A stretch of 64,000 bases of DNA from Vreelandella olivaria (GCA_004295565.1 AP019416.1:310001-374000); one strand, 5' to 3'; numbered from the stretch's first letter, positions 42,925 through 55,018 are shown. Program-made: numbers and translations. The notes: generated from the letters alone by a model not told the origin.

Positions 42925-43359
42925 TCAGCCGCCGAGCTGCTTCTCCTTGAGTTCTGCCAAGGTTTTGCAGTCCACGCAGAGGGTGGCGGTGGGGCGAGCT
43001 TCTAAACGACGGATGCCGATCTCAACGCCGCAGGCTTCGCAGAAGCCGTAGTCATCATCATCGATTTTATCGATGGTTTCGTTAATTTTCTTGAGCAGCT
43101 TACGCTCGCGATCCCGAGTGCGCAGTTCCAGGCTAAAGCCCTCTTCCTGGGTGGCGCGGTCGGCGGGGTCGTAGTTATTCGCATCTTCCTGCAGGTGGCG
43201 TACGGTACGATCCACCTCTTCCATGAGATCCTGTTTCCAATCCAGCAGCAGCTGACGGAAGTGCGCTAGCTGCTGCTCGTTCATATACTCTTCACCCGGC
43301 GCTGGCTCATACGGGGTGAAGGACTTGGACGCTTCCGGTTTCTTTTCTGCTACTGGCAT
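42925..43359 (-). CDS. dksA: RNA polymerase-binding factor DksA
   Basis: Potentiates ppGpp control of transcription through the polymerase secondary channel. The 144-residue protein begins MPVAEKKPEASKS, has the long coiled coil with DPADRATQEEGFSLELRTRDRE (tip Asp residues) and a C-terminal four-Cys zinc finger (CEACG ... CVDC). I use the ATG at 43359 instead of longer upstream starts because the length fits and AGGGG precedes it. Complete. Confidence 0.97.
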   Translation of the reverse strand: MPVAEKKPEASKSFTPYEPAPGEEYMNEQQLAHFRQLLLDWKQDLMEEVDRTVRHLQEDANNYDPADRATQEEGFSLELRTRDRERKLLKKINETIDKIDDDDYGFCEACGVEIGIRRLEARPTATLCVDCKTLAELKEKQLGG

Positions 43360-43574
43360 GGGACTGCCCCTTACATATGTGACTACTGATCGACCATGAG
43401 CGATTGTCACGATCTCACGCCAAAGGGATGCTTGTTTAGCTGAAAAATGGCTGGGTTGCAAGCATAATGGTGAGCTTTCGACGATTGTTTGACCTTGAAT
43501 ATGACTAGCGCCATGTTTTAGTTAGTTTTTCAATATTTACCCCGTTTTAAAAATGAATTGATGAAGGAGCCGTT

Positions 43575-44734
43575 ATGGCCTGGAATTCGCGTGTCGACCA
43601 CGTTGCCCCTTTTCGGGTCATGCATTTGCTGGAAATGGCCCAGGCGCGGGAAGCCGCCGGCTTTGATGTGATTCACCTGGAGGTGGGCGAACCCGATTTT
43701 GCTACCCCTGAGCCAATCATTGCGGCAGGCCAAGCGGCGCTGGCCAATGGCCATACCCGTTATACCCCCGCGGCGGGCTTGCCCGCGCTGCGCGAGGCCA
43801 TTGCCGGTCACTACGCGGAGCATTTTAATGCCAACGTAGACCCCGCACGCATTTTGGTAACGCCCGGCGCGTCGGGCGCACTGCTGCTGGCCAGCCAACT
43901 ACTCGTCGAAAGTGGCTCGCGGGTGTTAATGGCTGACCCCAACTACCCCTGCAACCGGCACTTTATGGCCCTGGCGGGCGCCGAGATTGATGCGGTGTCC
44001 GTGGGGCGTGATAGCGGCTGGCAGTTGGATGCTGCCTTGATAGTGCAGCATTGGCGTGAGGACACGAGCCTGGCGATGTTGGCGTCCCCCTCCAACCCCA
44101 CCGGCCACACCTTGAGCGCTCAGCAGCTTTCCGCCGTTCTTGATGCAGTTGCTGAACGTGAAGGCGAAGTGATCGTCGATGAGATTTATCAGGGCCTCAA
44201 CTACGACGATGCGCCGCTATCGGCGACCTCGCTCTCCGCCAACGCCTTTGTGGTCAACAGCTTCTCAAAATATTTTGGTATGACCGGCTGGCGCCTGGGT
44301 TGGCTGGTGGCGCCTGAGCATGCGGTAGAGCCATTAACGCGGCTGGCGCAAAATATGTTTCTAGCCGCGCCAACCCCTTCGCAGCATGCCGCCCTGGCGG
44401 CGTTTACGCCTGAGTGCCGGGGCATCCTTGAACAGCGCCGTGAAACCCTGAAAGAGCGTCGCCAAGTGCTGCTGGAGGGGCTGGCAGACTTGGGGCTGGC
44501 GCCGGATCTGCCGCCCCAGGGAGCATTCTATCTGTGGCTGGATATCTCCCGCTATAGCCGCGACAGCCAAGCCTTTGCGAGCGCTTATTGCAGGAGGAGA
44601 ACGTGGCGATTACCCCGGGAATCGACTTTGCCGTGCGTGGCGGCGAGCACCATGTGCGCATTGCCTTCACCAATAAGGTTGCCCGCCTGGAAGAGGCGGT
44701 GGCGCGGATTGCCCGCTTTGTGGGCAGACTGTGA
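43575..44734 (+). CDS. Class I/II PLP-dependent aminotransferase, one frameshift
   Basis: Fold-type I aminotransferase of about 386 residues, related to aspartate/alanine aminotransferases. Substrate-arm HLEVGEPDF, the cofactor-contacting SPSNPTG, the Asp/Tyr pair in VDEIYQGL and the PLP lysine in [17 protein letters not shown] are present. The ATG follows AAGGAG at 43564-43569. A T is missing at 44585-44586; corrected, the protein ends [19 protein letters not shown] and its TGA overlaps the sfsA ATG by one base. The exact substrate is not clear. Confidence 0.9.
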
Positions 44735-45460
44735 TGCTCAGCTACCCCGAGCTTGTGCCAGGCACGCTACTCAAACGTTACAAACGCTTTCTTGCCGATG
44801 TGCGCTTGGATGATGGCCGCGAGGTGGTGGCCCACTGCTAATACCGGCTCCATGAAGGCGGTGAACGTGCCGGGGTGCCGTGTGTGGCTGTCGCCCAGTG
44901 ACAACCCTAAACGCAAGCTGGCCTGGACCTTGGGAGTTTATCGAGCTACCCCAAGCCGATGGACAGTTGGCGCTCGCCTCGGTGCATACCGGCCGCGCTA
45001 ACCGCATTGTGGAGGCGGCGTTAGAGGCGGGTGAGTTAGCGCCCTTGGCAGGCTACGCCACGCTGCGCCGAGAGGTAAAGTGGCCGATGCCCGGCTCGAT
45101 TTTAGGCTGGACGATCCAGAGCGAGGACGGGCGTATATCGAGGTGAAGCAGGTCACCCTCAAAGAGCCGGACGGCCACGGCTACTTTCCGGACTCGGTAA
45201 GCGTGCGCGGCACCAAGCATCTGCATTCGCTGCGTGTGTTGGCAGAGCAGGGCGAACGGGCAGTGCTGCTGTTTTGTGTCGCCCACGAAGGCATTGCGGA
45301 TGTAGCTGCCGCTGCGCATATTGACGCGACTTACGCGGCAGCCCTGGCGGAGGCCTCGGCCAGCGGGGTGGAAGTGCTGGCCTATGGCATTGACGTGGAG
45401 CGGGAGCAGGGGCGCCCCATCGGCGTAGGGTTAACCCGCCACCTGCCTGTGCGACTGTAG
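44734..45460 (+). CDS. sfsA: SfsA family protein (sugar fermentation stimulation), three frameshifts
   Basis: Family of DNA-binding/nuclease-like proteins first linked to maltose metabolism; function is uncertain. The N-terminal [18 protein letters not shown], the conserved HCPNTGSM (after restoring bases near 44838) and [25 protein letters not shown] are diagnostic. Further indels: an extra T near 44930 and a lost G near 45080. Corrected length about 242 residues (E. coli 234). Overlaps the aminotransferase stop. Confidence 0.92.
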
Positions 45461-45492
45461 ATAGTTTGTCTGCGTTGGAATTTAACCAGAGG

Positions 45493-45586
45493 CCGTGGGT
45501 AGTTGTAGCAAGGGTCTTTCGCCATGGATGGCGAAAGTAGCGCCCAAGGATGGGTTTACAGCGCCCTTGCGTCAATCTGCCCACGG
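45493..45586. repeat. Nested triple palindrome, REP-like
   Basis: Three nested stems share one axis region: CCGTGGG (45493-45499)/CCCACGG (45580-45586), GCAAGGG (45508-45514)/CCCTTGC (45564-45570) and CTTTCGCC (45516-45523)/GGCGAAAG (45530-45537). It sits between convergent sfsA and DUF4426 genes. It looks like an interspersed palindromic element of this genus and could also terminate both transcripts. Only one copy occurs in the window. Confidence 0.65.
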
Positions 45587-45612
45587 CATGTCGAGAGCTA
45601 TACAGGATTGAC

Positions 45613-46062
45613 TTAGCGATCAATATAAAAACGCTGAATAAAGTTTACCGGCTCGGGGGCCGCGTTGCGGTCGTAGCGCACGCTTAACTCAAAGCGCATG
45701 TTCTCATCGTCGCGCAGGGTAAACGGCGCCAGGTGGTAGGTGGCATCGCCGTCGTGCACGGTGCGAAAGCTGAGCGACTCTTGGGTACCCGTCAAGCCGC
45801 TAACGTGACCCTGGACGCTGGCGTTAACGGGACGGGTAGTGCCATCGTCCTGACGTTCGCGAACGCTTACATTCACCAGGCCGCGGTTAGCACTACGCTG
45901 GAGGTTGTTCGCCTGGGCCACCTCTGGGGTCAAAAAACTGCTGTTCACCGCGCTGAAGTGAATCTCGTAATCGCCCACGCTAACGAACTGTTCCGCGTGG
46001 GCCCCAGCGGCGGCGAACAGCGTGCCGACCAGGGCGGCACTCATCATCAATCGGCGTAACAT
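45613..46062 (-). CDS. DUF4426 secreted protein
   Basis: A 149-residue protein with an N-terminal signal peptide (MLRRLMMSAALVGTLFAAAGAHA, likely cut after AHA) and the DUF4426 core EIHFSAVNSSFLTPEVAQ. It is probably periplasmic; its function is unknown. The start at 46062 is chosen for AAGGAG just upstream. In pseudomonads the same family lies directly after metW, as here. Confidence 0.88.
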   Translation of the reverse strand: MLRRLMMSAALVGTLFAAAGAHAEQFVSVGDYEIHFSAVNSSFLTPEVAQANNLQRSANRGLVNVSVRERQDDGTTRPVNASVQGHVSGLTGTQESLSFRTVHDGDATYHLAPFTLRDDENMRFELSVRYDRNAAPEPVNFIQRFYIDR

Positions 46063-46101
46063 GGCGTGGCTCCTTGGGTTACGTGTAAACGCAATCAACA
46101 T

Positions 46102-46698
46102 CTAGCGGCGGCGAACGCGGAAAATGGCAATTTCACCAAACAGGTTGGGCCATAGCCGCGATTTCCAGTGACCTTGATGATCTCCCACGCCTACCGCACG
46201 ATCAACAATCACCAAGCCCTTTTCCCGGCATAGATGCTCAAAATCGTTGAACGTGGATAGGTGGATGTTGGGCGTGTCGTACCAGGCGTGAGGCAGCGAT
46301 TTGGAGACCGGCATATAGCCGCGCAGGCCCAAGTGCACACGGTGGCGCCAGTAGGCGAAGTTAGGGAAGGTGATAATGCCCTCTTCGGCGACGCGCAGCA
46401 TTTCATCGAGCATCTTGTCCGGGCGGCGCAGCGCCTGCAGCGCCTGGGTCATAATGACCTGATCGTAGCTGTTATCGCAGAAGCTGCTCAAGCCGTCATC
46501 CAGGTTATGCTCAATTACGCTGACGCCACGGGCCACGCAGGCGTTAATGCCGTCGTGGTCGATCTCTAAGCCATAGCCGGTTACGTTCTTATTATTCGCC
46601 AGGGTTTCCAGCAGCTCTCCGTCGCCACAGGCGAGGTCGAGCACGTGGGCGCCTTCGGGTACCCAGTCGTAAATCAATTCTAGATCGGCGCGCATCAT
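46102..46698 (-). CDS. metW: Methionine biosynthesis protein MetW
   Basis: Class I SAM-methyltransferase-fold partner of MetX. The 198-residue protein shows the SAM motif [23 protein letters not shown], and [21 protein letters not shown], typical of MetW. The start overlaps the metX stop (ATGA). It is needed with MetX for full acyltransferase activity in several proteobacteria. Confidence 0.96.
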   Translation of the reverse strand: MMRADLELIYDWVPEGAHVLDLACGDGELLETLANNKNVTGYGLEIDHDGINACVARGVSVIEHNLDDGLSSFCDNSYDQVIMTQALQALRRPDKMLDEMLRVAEEGIITFPNFAYWRHRVHLGLRGYMPVSKSLPHAWYDTPNIHLSTFNDFEHLCREKGLVIVDRAVGVGDHQGHWKSRLWPNLFGEIAIFRVRRR

Positions 46699-47919
46699 GG
46701 CGTCTCCTCTGAGCTCGTTGCCACTTTGCCCGTTTGGTCATCGCCCGCTTCAGCGAGCTTTAGCTCCCGAGCAGCGCGGCTCATAAAGGCGCTGAAGATG
46801 GCGTCGTAGCGCGGCGCTGAAAGTAAAAAAGCATCGTGCCCATGGGGTGATTCGATGTTGGCATAGCTGACTGACTTGCCTGCCCGGGTAAGCGCATCAA
46901 CCAGCTCGCGGGAGCGCGAGGGCGGAAAGCGCCAGTCGGTGGTAAAGCTGACAATCAAAAACGGGCACTGCGCTGGGGCCAGGGCTTTGGCTAAGTCGCC
47001 CCCTGGGTGGCGGAAGGGTCAAAGTAGTCCAGCGCCTTGGTCATCAGCAGGTAGGTATTGGCGTCAAAGGCGGTGGAGAAGGTGTCCCCCTGATAGCGCA
47101 GGTAGGACTCCACCTGAAACTCGACGTCGAAGCCAAAGTTAAGATCGTCGCTGCGCAGGTCGCGGCCAAACTTGCTGCCCATGGCGTCTTCCGAGAGGTA
47201 GGTAATATGCCCCACCATGCGCGCTAGCTTTAGCCCGCGCTTGGGCACGGTGTCGTGCTCAGCGTACCAGCCGTCAAAAAATTCAGGATCAGAGCGAATC
47301 GCCTGGCGAGCCACCTCATTAAAAGCGATATTTTGCGCCGAGAGCCGCGGCGTGGCAGCAATGACTACGGCGTTGGCCACCCGCTCTGGGTAAGTCATTG
47401 TCCACTGCATGACCTGCATGCCGCCCAGGCTGCCACCTACTGCCGCAGCCCAGCGTTCGATCCCCAAGTGGTCGGCAAGCCGTGCCTGACTGGCCACCCA
47501 ATCGCTCACTGTGACCATGGGGAACTCTGGCCCCACTGGCGACCGGTTTCGGGGTTATGGCTGACCGGCCCGGTGCTGCCATGGCAGCCGCCCAGGTTAT
47601 TGAGCGAAACCACAAAAAAGCGGTTGGTGTCGATCGCTTTGCCGGGGCCGATATGAGCATCCCACCAACCGGGCTTGCGATCCTCTTCGCTGTGATAGCC
47701 CGCGGCGTGGTGGTGGCCTGAGAGGGCATGGCAAATCAGCACCGCGTTGGTGCGATCAGCGTTAAGTGTGCCGTAGGTTTCGTAAATCAGCTCGTAGGCG
47801 GGCAGCACTTTGCCGCAGGCGAGGGCGAGCGGCGTGTCGAAGCGTGCCACGTGCGGGGTGACCAGGCCGACGGAACCTGCCGGTCGGTCTGCAAACGCAT
47901 GCGTATCTGAATCAGGCAT
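46695..47919 (-). CDS. metX: Homoserine O-acyltransferase MetX, two frameshifts
   Basis: Acylates homoserine (acetyl or, in Pseudomonas-type enzymes, succinyl) at the start of methionine synthesis. Alpha/beta hydrolase fold with [15 protein letters not shown], the nucleophile Ser in [36 protein letters not shown], and the Asp and His in [12 protein letters not shown] and PHGHDAF. Bases are missing from plus-strand C-runs 47531-47534 and 46999-47003. The ATG at 47919 gives about 408 residues, some 25 longer than usual at the N-terminus. Sequence does not settle succinyl versus acetyl. Confidence 0.95.
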
Positions 47920-48004
47920 TGAAGGCGCGAGTCCTGCTAAAAGTACGTCTAAATGAATCAAGCCGAAGCGATCCATTGCACAAAGAGCTGGCAGACAGCC
48001 ATGA

Positions 48005-48597
48005 TCAGAGCCCGACCAGTGCCCCGGAAATGCCCGCCGCACGAATCAGTGCGCCGACCACCAAACTATCGACCAGATTAATGGCGATAAACACCACGAT
48101 AGGTGAGAGATCAATCATGCCCAGCGGTGGGATCACTTTGCGTACCGGCGCCATAATGGGCTCCACCAACTGCATCACCAGAAGCGCGCCTGGGTGGCTG
48201 GCGTTGGGCGCTACCCAGCTTAAGATGATCATCACAATCATGGCGAAGAAGTAGATTTTTAAAATCGCATTCGCCAGGGCCGCTACACCGGCAATCATCA
48301 ACCCGGCAATGGGGGCATGCCCACGCCAATCACCATAAAGATGGCGATGATGCTGACCACTTTCAATACAAAGCCTGCCGCTAACGTAGCGAGGTCGAAG
48401 CGACCCGCAACGGGGCCTAAAAAGCCTTGGAACAGACCCACCACCGGTTGGGTGATCTTGACCACCGATTGGCTTAACGGGTTGTAGTAATCCGCCCGCG
48501 ACGCCTGCAGCAGAAAGCGTAGCATGAGTAAAAAGAGGTAAATATTGATGAGGGTATTTACCAGCATTAACCCTGCACTGCCCAATTCATTGCCCAT
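48005..48597 (-). CDS. yggT: YggT family membrane protein, one frameshift
   Basis: Inner-membrane protein with two YGGT repeats, about 197 residues, four hydrophobic helices; related proteins aid osmotic or haem-related membrane functions but the role is uncertain. A base is missing from CCC at 48302-48304, which splits the two repeats ([19 protein letters not shown] and [16 protein letters not shown]). Read as one gene it matches the single pseudomonad protein. Sits between proC and metX. Confidence 0.88.
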
Positions 48598-48654
48598 TAT
48601 TATGTCTCCTTGATGATTCGTCGCTTAACGGCTGTACTCGTTGAATGGCTGTGT

Positions 48655-49479
48655 TTAGCTGCCGCTCAATTCCTTGGCCATTGCCTGGGCGCGGTCGGCG
48701 CAGGCCTGCATGGCGTCGGCAATCGTGGTGCGCAATTGTGCCTCTTCCATGTGCTGAATAGCACGCTCGGTGGTGCCGCCCGGCGACATAACGTTCTGTT
48801 TCAGCGTGGCCGGGTCTTTATCGCTCTGCTGCGCCATCGTGGCGGCGCCCAGCGCGGTCTGAATCGCCAGGCGGCGCGCAGTGGCGGCAGGTAGGCCGAG
48901 TTTAACCGCGGCTTCCTCCATGGCTTCAAACATCAAAAAGAAGTAGGCCGGGGCACTGCCTGAAACGGCGGTGACCGCATCTAACAGCGCTTCTTCTTCT
49001 ACCCACTCGACAATACCGACCGCCTCCATAAGCTGGGTGGCGATCTCGCGCTGGGCATCGCTAACCTTCGCATTGGCATAGAGGCCGCTGGCGCCATAAC
49101 CGACCAGCGAAGGCGTATTAGGCATGCAGCGAACCATGGCGTTATGACCACCCAGCCACTGGTCGATGGTGTCGGCATAAAGGCCTGCTGCAATCGAGAT
49201 CATCAACGGCTGCTGTTGCTGAATGCTGTCGCGCAGCGCTTCGCATACGTTGCGCATGATTTGTGGCTTCACCGCGAGCACCACCACATCGGCGTCAGCC
49301 ACCGCCGCGTTGTTGTCGGTATCGGTATTGATGCCTAGGCGTTGTTTAATCGCTGCCAGTTCGCTGTCATTCGGTGCGGTGGCGGTAATCGTAGAGGGCT
49401 CGACGCCGCTGTCGATTAGGCCGCCGATAATGGCGCTGGCCATATTGCCGGCCCCAATGAAGGTAATCTTATTCGCCAT
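48655..49479 (-). CDS. proC: Pyrroline-5-carboxylate reductase
   Basis: Last step of proline synthesis, NAD(P)H-dependent. The 274-residue protein has the Rossmann start ITFIGAGNMASAIIGGL, VVLAVKPQIM, MPNTPSLVGYGASGLYAN and the conserved DAVTAVSGSAPAYFF and SPGGTTERAI signatures. Complete. In a halophile proline also contributes to osmoadaptation. It is co-directional with yggS 54 bases upstream. Confidence 0.97.
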   Translation of the reverse strand: MANKITFIGAGNMASAIIGGLIDSGVEPSTITATAPNDSELAAIKQRLGINTDTDNNAAVADADVVVLAVKPQIMRNVCEALRDSIQQQQPLMISIAAGLYADTIDQWLGGHNAMVRCMPNTPSLVGYGASGLYANAKVSDAQREIATQLMEAVGIVEWVEEEALLDAVTAVSGSAPAYFFLMFEAMEEAAVKLGLPAATARRLAIQTALGAATMAQQSDKDPATLKQNVMSPGGTTERAIQHMEEAQLRTTIADAMQACADRAQAMAKELSGS

Positions 49480-49533
49480 GGTAGGTGTCCCTTAAGTAAA
49501 AGTGTTCTACGTAAAAAGCGGGCTACTTTTCGT

Positions 49534-50256
49534 CTAAGCCGATGGGCGAGCGCCGAAAATCGCGGTGCCCAAACGCACCAGCGTGGCGCCTTCCAGTATC
49601 GCTGCTTCTAAATCGTCGCTCATGCCCATCGAGAGCGTATCAAGGGGCGCGTCTGGCAAGCTGCTTTGTAAGGCGGTGAACGCCTCGCGAAGTGCAGCCA
49701 ATGGCTGGCGCTGGGCGCTGATATCCTCTGCCGGCGCGGGGATCGCCATCAAACCGCGCAGGTGCAAATTCGGCAGCGTGGCCACTTCTTTGGCCAATTC
49801 CTCTAGCGCCTCGGGCAGCACACCGGCTTTGCTCTCTTCGCGGCTGATATTAACCTGGAGGCAGATATTGAGCGGTGCAAGGTGCGCTGGGCGCTGTTCG
49901 CTCAGGCGCTTGGCAATTTTTAGCCGGTCGACGCTGTGCACCCAGTCAAAGTGTTCGGCCACCGAGCGGGTTTTGTTGGACTGCAGCGGCCCAATGAAAT
50001 GCCATACAATGCCGTCAAGGTCAGTAAGCTCGGTCTGCTTCTCCAGCGCTTCTTGCAAATAGTTTTCACCAAATTCACGCTGACCCAACTGCCAGGCCTG
50101 ACGAATCATTGCCGCTGGCTTGGTTTTACTGACCGCCAGTAGCTTGGCGGCACCCTGGGCACGCCCCGCGTCTTCTAATGCGTCACGCAGGCGTTTAAGC
50201 GCCTGAGCGTATGAAGAGTCGAGTGACTCGTTAAGCGCGATGTCTGTCATACTCAA
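49534..50256 (-). CDS. yggS: PLP homeostasis protein YggS/PLPBP
   Basis: Single-domain TIM-barrel PLP-binding protein that maintains vitamin B6 balance. The 240-residue protein shows LLAVSKTKPAAMI (PLP lysine), FGENYLQEALEK, WHFIGPLQSNKTR and SMGMSDDLEAAI. Divergent from pilT; the yggS-proC-yggT order is widely conserved. Confidence 0.96.
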   Translation of the reverse strand: MSMTDIALNESLDSSYAQALKRLRDALEDAGRAQGAAKLLAVSKTKPAAMIRQAWQLGQREFGENYLQEALEKQTELTDLDGIVWHFIGPLQSNKTRSVAEHFDWVHSVDRLKIAKRLSEQRPAHLAPLNICLQVNISREESKAGVLPEALEELAKEVATLPNLHLRGLMAIPAPAEDISAQRQPLAALREAFTALQSSLPDAPLDTLSMGMSDDLEAAILEGATLVRLGTAIFGARPSA

Positions 50257-50280
50257 GCACCTTACCGCAGCTGGGAAGAG

Positions 50281-51323
50281 ATGGATATTACCGAACTGCT
50301 AGCATTCTCGGCAAAGCAGAATGCCTCTGATTTGCACCTTTCGGCCGGTTTGCCACCCATGATACGTGTTGATGGCGACATTCGTCGGCTCAATGTGCCC
50401 GCTATCGATAATAACGATGTGCGCAAATTGATCTACGACATCATGAATGATCGACAGCGGCGCGACTACGAAGAGCACCTGGAAATTGATTTTTCCTTTG
50501 AAATCCCTGGGGTCGCGCGCTTTCGTGTTAATGCGTTCACCCAGGCTCGCGGGGCGGGGCGGTATTTCGTACCATTCCCAATCAAGTGCTCTCCATGCAA
50601 GCCCTGGGGCTTGGTGAGGTGTTCGAGCGTTTGGCGATGTTGCCGCGGGGCCTGGTGCTGGTGACAGGGCCAACGGGGTCGGGTAAGAGCACCACGCTGG
50701 CCGCGATGATCGATTACATTAACGATCATCGTTACGAACATATTCTCACCATTGAAGACCCCGTCGAGTTTGTCCACGCCAGCAAGCGCTGTTTGATTAA
50801 CCAACGCGAAGTGCACCGCGACACCCATAGCTTTGCCGATGCGCTGCGCAGCGCGCTGCGTGAAGACCCGGATGTGATTCTGGTCGGGGAACTGCGCGAT
50901 CTGGAAACCATTCGTTTAGCGCTGACCGCGGCTGAAACCGGCCACCTGGTGCTGGGAACGCTGCATACCACCTCTGCCGCCAAGACAATCGACCGGATCA
51001 TTGATGTTTTTCCCGGCGAAGAGAAAGCCATGGTGCGCTCGATGCTGTCGGAATCGCTCCAGGCAGTGGTGTCGCAATCGTTGCTTAAACGTCAGGGCGG
51101 CGGGCGCGTAGCGGCTCACGAAATTCTCATTGCCACTTCTGCAGTGCGCAACTTGATCCGCGAAGACAAAGTGGCGCAGATGTACTCGGCCATTCAAACC
51201 GGCGGCAGCCTGGGCATGCAAACCCTGGATGCCGCGCTGTCTCGGTTAGTGAAAGAGGGCACGGTAAGTTTGGATGAGGCGCAGTTGAGTGCGAAGGGAA
51301 CGTTGGCGATAAAGGATGAATAA
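50281..51323 (+). CDS. pilT: Type IV pilus retraction ATPase PilT, one frameshift
   Basis: Hexameric secretion-superfamily ATPase that retracts type IV pili (twitching motility). N-terminal PAS-like domain begins MDITELLAFSAKQNASDLHLSAG; Walker A GPTGSGKSTT, Asp box ILTIEDPVEF, Walker B VILVGELRDLETI, His box GHLVLGTLHT. A G is missing from 50556-50559; corrected the junction reads ARGAGAVFRTIPNQVLSMQALGL. Length about 347 residues. Overlaps pilU by eight bases. Confidence 0.96.
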
Positions 51324-52488
51324 GGAGCATAGAGTGCCAGATGCCCGGCTTTCTCCCACCCAGTGGCTGCACCAGCTGCTTGATATTATGGTTGAGCAAA
51401 ACGCTTCCGATTTGCTGATCTCCGTGGGTGCGCCGCCAAGCCTGAAAATGCCTGATGGGCTGGTGCCGTTAGGTCAGCAGTGCTTAACCCCCATCAGGTC
51501 AACGAACTGGTCACCCATACGCTACCGGAAGGGCTGCGTGAGCGGTTTGCCAGCGAGCGTGAAGCAAATTTCGCGCTAAGCCGCGCGGGTAAAGGACGTT
51601 TTCGGGTCAGCGCGTTTCAGCAGCGCAACCAGATGGCGATGGTAGTGCGCAGCATCGCTGTCGAGATTCCTCGCCTGGAGGCGCTAGGCGTGCCGGAGCA
51701 GTTGGCAGAATTAGCTCAAACCAAGCGCGGGCTGGTACTGGTGGTGGGGGCACGGGAACCGGGAAGTCGACGACCCTGGCGGCGATGGTTCAGCAGCGCA
51801 ACGAAACCGTCGGCGGCCATATTATCAGTATCGAAGACCCGATTGAGTACCTGCATCCCCATAAGCGCGCGATTGTGAATCAGCGCGAAGTAGGGATTGA
51901 TACCGAGTCCTTTGAGGTGGCGCTTAAAAATACTCTGCGTCAGGCGCCGGATGTGATTCTGATTGGTGAGATCCGCACCCGGGAGACCATGGAGCACGCG
52001 CTGACGTTTGCCGAAACCGGGCACCTCTGCTTGGCCACGCTACACGCCAATAACGCCAATCAGGCGCTGGAGCGCATCACTCACTTCTTCCCCATGAGCG
52101 CCATGAGCAGGTATGGATGGATCTTTCGCTTAATCTGCGTGCGGTCGTTGCCCAGCAGTTACTGCCCACGCTTGCGGGCGGGCGCCGTGCGGCCATTGAG
52201 GTCATGCTGCAGTCGCCGCGTATCGCTGACCTGATTCGCAAAGGGGAGATAGCCGAGATTAAAGCAGCGATGGCCAAGTCCCGCGATGCCGGGATGCAAA
52301 CCTTTGATCAGGCGCTGCATGACCTGCATCAGGCGGGGCATATTAGTCGAGAGGTCGCCATGGCCCACGCAGATTCGGCTAATGACTTGCGCATGCTGCT
52401 CAATTTCAGCGATGCCAAACAGCGCAATCTTTCACTAGACGAGCAAGTGCCCAGTCATTTGGGGCTGCGCGATGGCGATGATTACTAA
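51316..52488 (+). CDS. pilU: Type IV pilus retraction ATPase PilU, three frameshifts
   Basis: PilT paralogue acting as an accessory retraction ATPase. The corrected protein (about 391 residues) shows QNASDLLISVGAPPSLKM, Walker A GGTGTGKSTTLAAM, IISIEDPIEYLHPHKR, VILIGEIRTRETME, GHLCLATLHANNANQALERI and FPHERHEQVWMDLSLNL. Bases are missing near 51480, in 51746-51750 and in 52090-52093. pilT-pilU order is as in Pseudomonas. Confidence 0.95.
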
Positions 52489-52515
52489 AGTTGGCTTGGC
52501 TTAGCCTAATTAGCT

Positions 52516-53680
<1,165 letters not shown>

Positions 53681-53819
53681 AAGCGAACTCGTACAAAGCG
53701 GGGCTAAAGCTAAGCTAAGGCTAAACCAGGGCTCAACCAAGGCGAACGGGCATGGTAACATCGTCGGCTATTTATCACCTGAGCCCGGTATGGGCGGTTC
53801 TTTATAGTGGAGAGAGGCA

Positions 53820-55018
53820 ATGAGTGAGGTGGATCAGGCTTTAGCGCTGCTGTCGCGGGGTACGCACGAAATCCTGGTAGAGGATGAATTAAAAAGAAGC
53901 TGGCTTCAGGCCGCAAACTGCGTATCAAAGCGGGTTTTGATCCTACGGCCCCAGACTTGCACCTGGGGCATAGCGTGTTGCTGACCAAAATGCGCCAGTT
54001 TCAGGACTTGGGGCACACGGTTATCTTTTTGATCGGTGACTTTACCGGGCGTATTGGTGACCCCACCGGCAAAAACGTGACGCGCAAACCGCTCACCGAA
54101 GAGGACGTGAAAGCTAACGCCGAAACCTATAAAGAGCAGGTGTTTAAAATTCTCGACCCTGAGAAAACCGAGGTGCGCTTTAACGCCGAATGGTTTGGCG
54201 AGCTCTCCGCTGCCAAAATGATTGAGCTGGCGGCCCAAAGCACCGTGGCTCGTATGCTGGAGCGGGATGACTTTGAAAAGCGCTATAAAGCCAATCAATC
54301 CATTGCGATCCACGAATTTCTCTACCCACTGGTACAAGGCTATGACTCGGTAGCCCTTGAAGCGGATGTGGAGCTTGGCGGTACCGACCAGAAGTTCAAC
54401 CTGCTGATGGGGCGCGAAATTCAAAAGCACTTCGGCCAGGAGCCCCAGGTGGTCATCACCATGCCGCTGTTGGAAGGGTTGGACGGCGTGCAGAAGATGT
54501 CGAAGTCGCTAGGCAACTACATTGGTGTCGATGAAGCGCCGGGTTCCATGTTCAACAAGCTGGTCTCCATGCCGGATAGCTTAATGTGGCGCTACTTTGA
54601 GCTGCTCTCTTTGAAATCGAATGAAGATATTGAGGCGCTCAAGCAGAGCGTTGAGCAGGGCGCGAACCCGCGGGATATCAAGATGGAGCTGGCGCGGGAG
54701 CTAATTGCCCGTTACCACGGGGACGAAGCAGCGGCCAATGCGCACAAGTCTGCGGGTAATCAGCTAGCTGATGGCGAGCTGCCGGAAGATCTGCCGGAAG
54801 TCACGGTTGATTTTGAAGGTAGTGCAGAAGCACCTATTGCAGCAGTATTAAACAGGGCAGAGCTTGCGAACAACAGCGCCCAGGCCAAAGACATGCTGGG
54901 TAATGGCCGGGTCAAAGTCGACGGCGACGTCGTTGCTAAAGACACCATGCTGGCGACAGGTAAGAGCTATGTTATCCAAGCGGGTAAGAAACGTTACGCC
55001 CGTGTGACGCTTATTTGA
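53820..55018 (+). CDS. tyrS: Tyrosyl-tRNA synthetase, one frameshift
   Basis: Class I synthetase, TyrZ/long type of about 399 residues. [12 protein letters not shown] carries the HIGH motif variant, [14 protein letters not shown] binds tyrosine, KMSKSLGN is the second class I signature and the C-terminal S4 domain ([22 protein letters not shown]) binds tRNA. An A is missing from 53891-53895 near the start; the ATG at 53820 after GAGAGAGG restores [17 protein letters not shown]. Followed by the rrn operon. Confidence 0.96.

Noticed and set aside
47920-48004. Possible SAM riboswitch upstream of metX.
   Set aside because: The yggT-metX gap is only 85 bases with no convincing multi-helix core; the genes appear to be co-transcribed.
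48005-48597. Two separate small YGGT membrane genes.
   Set aside because: They share one family architecture with two YGGT repeats; a lost C at 48302-48304 splits a single gene.
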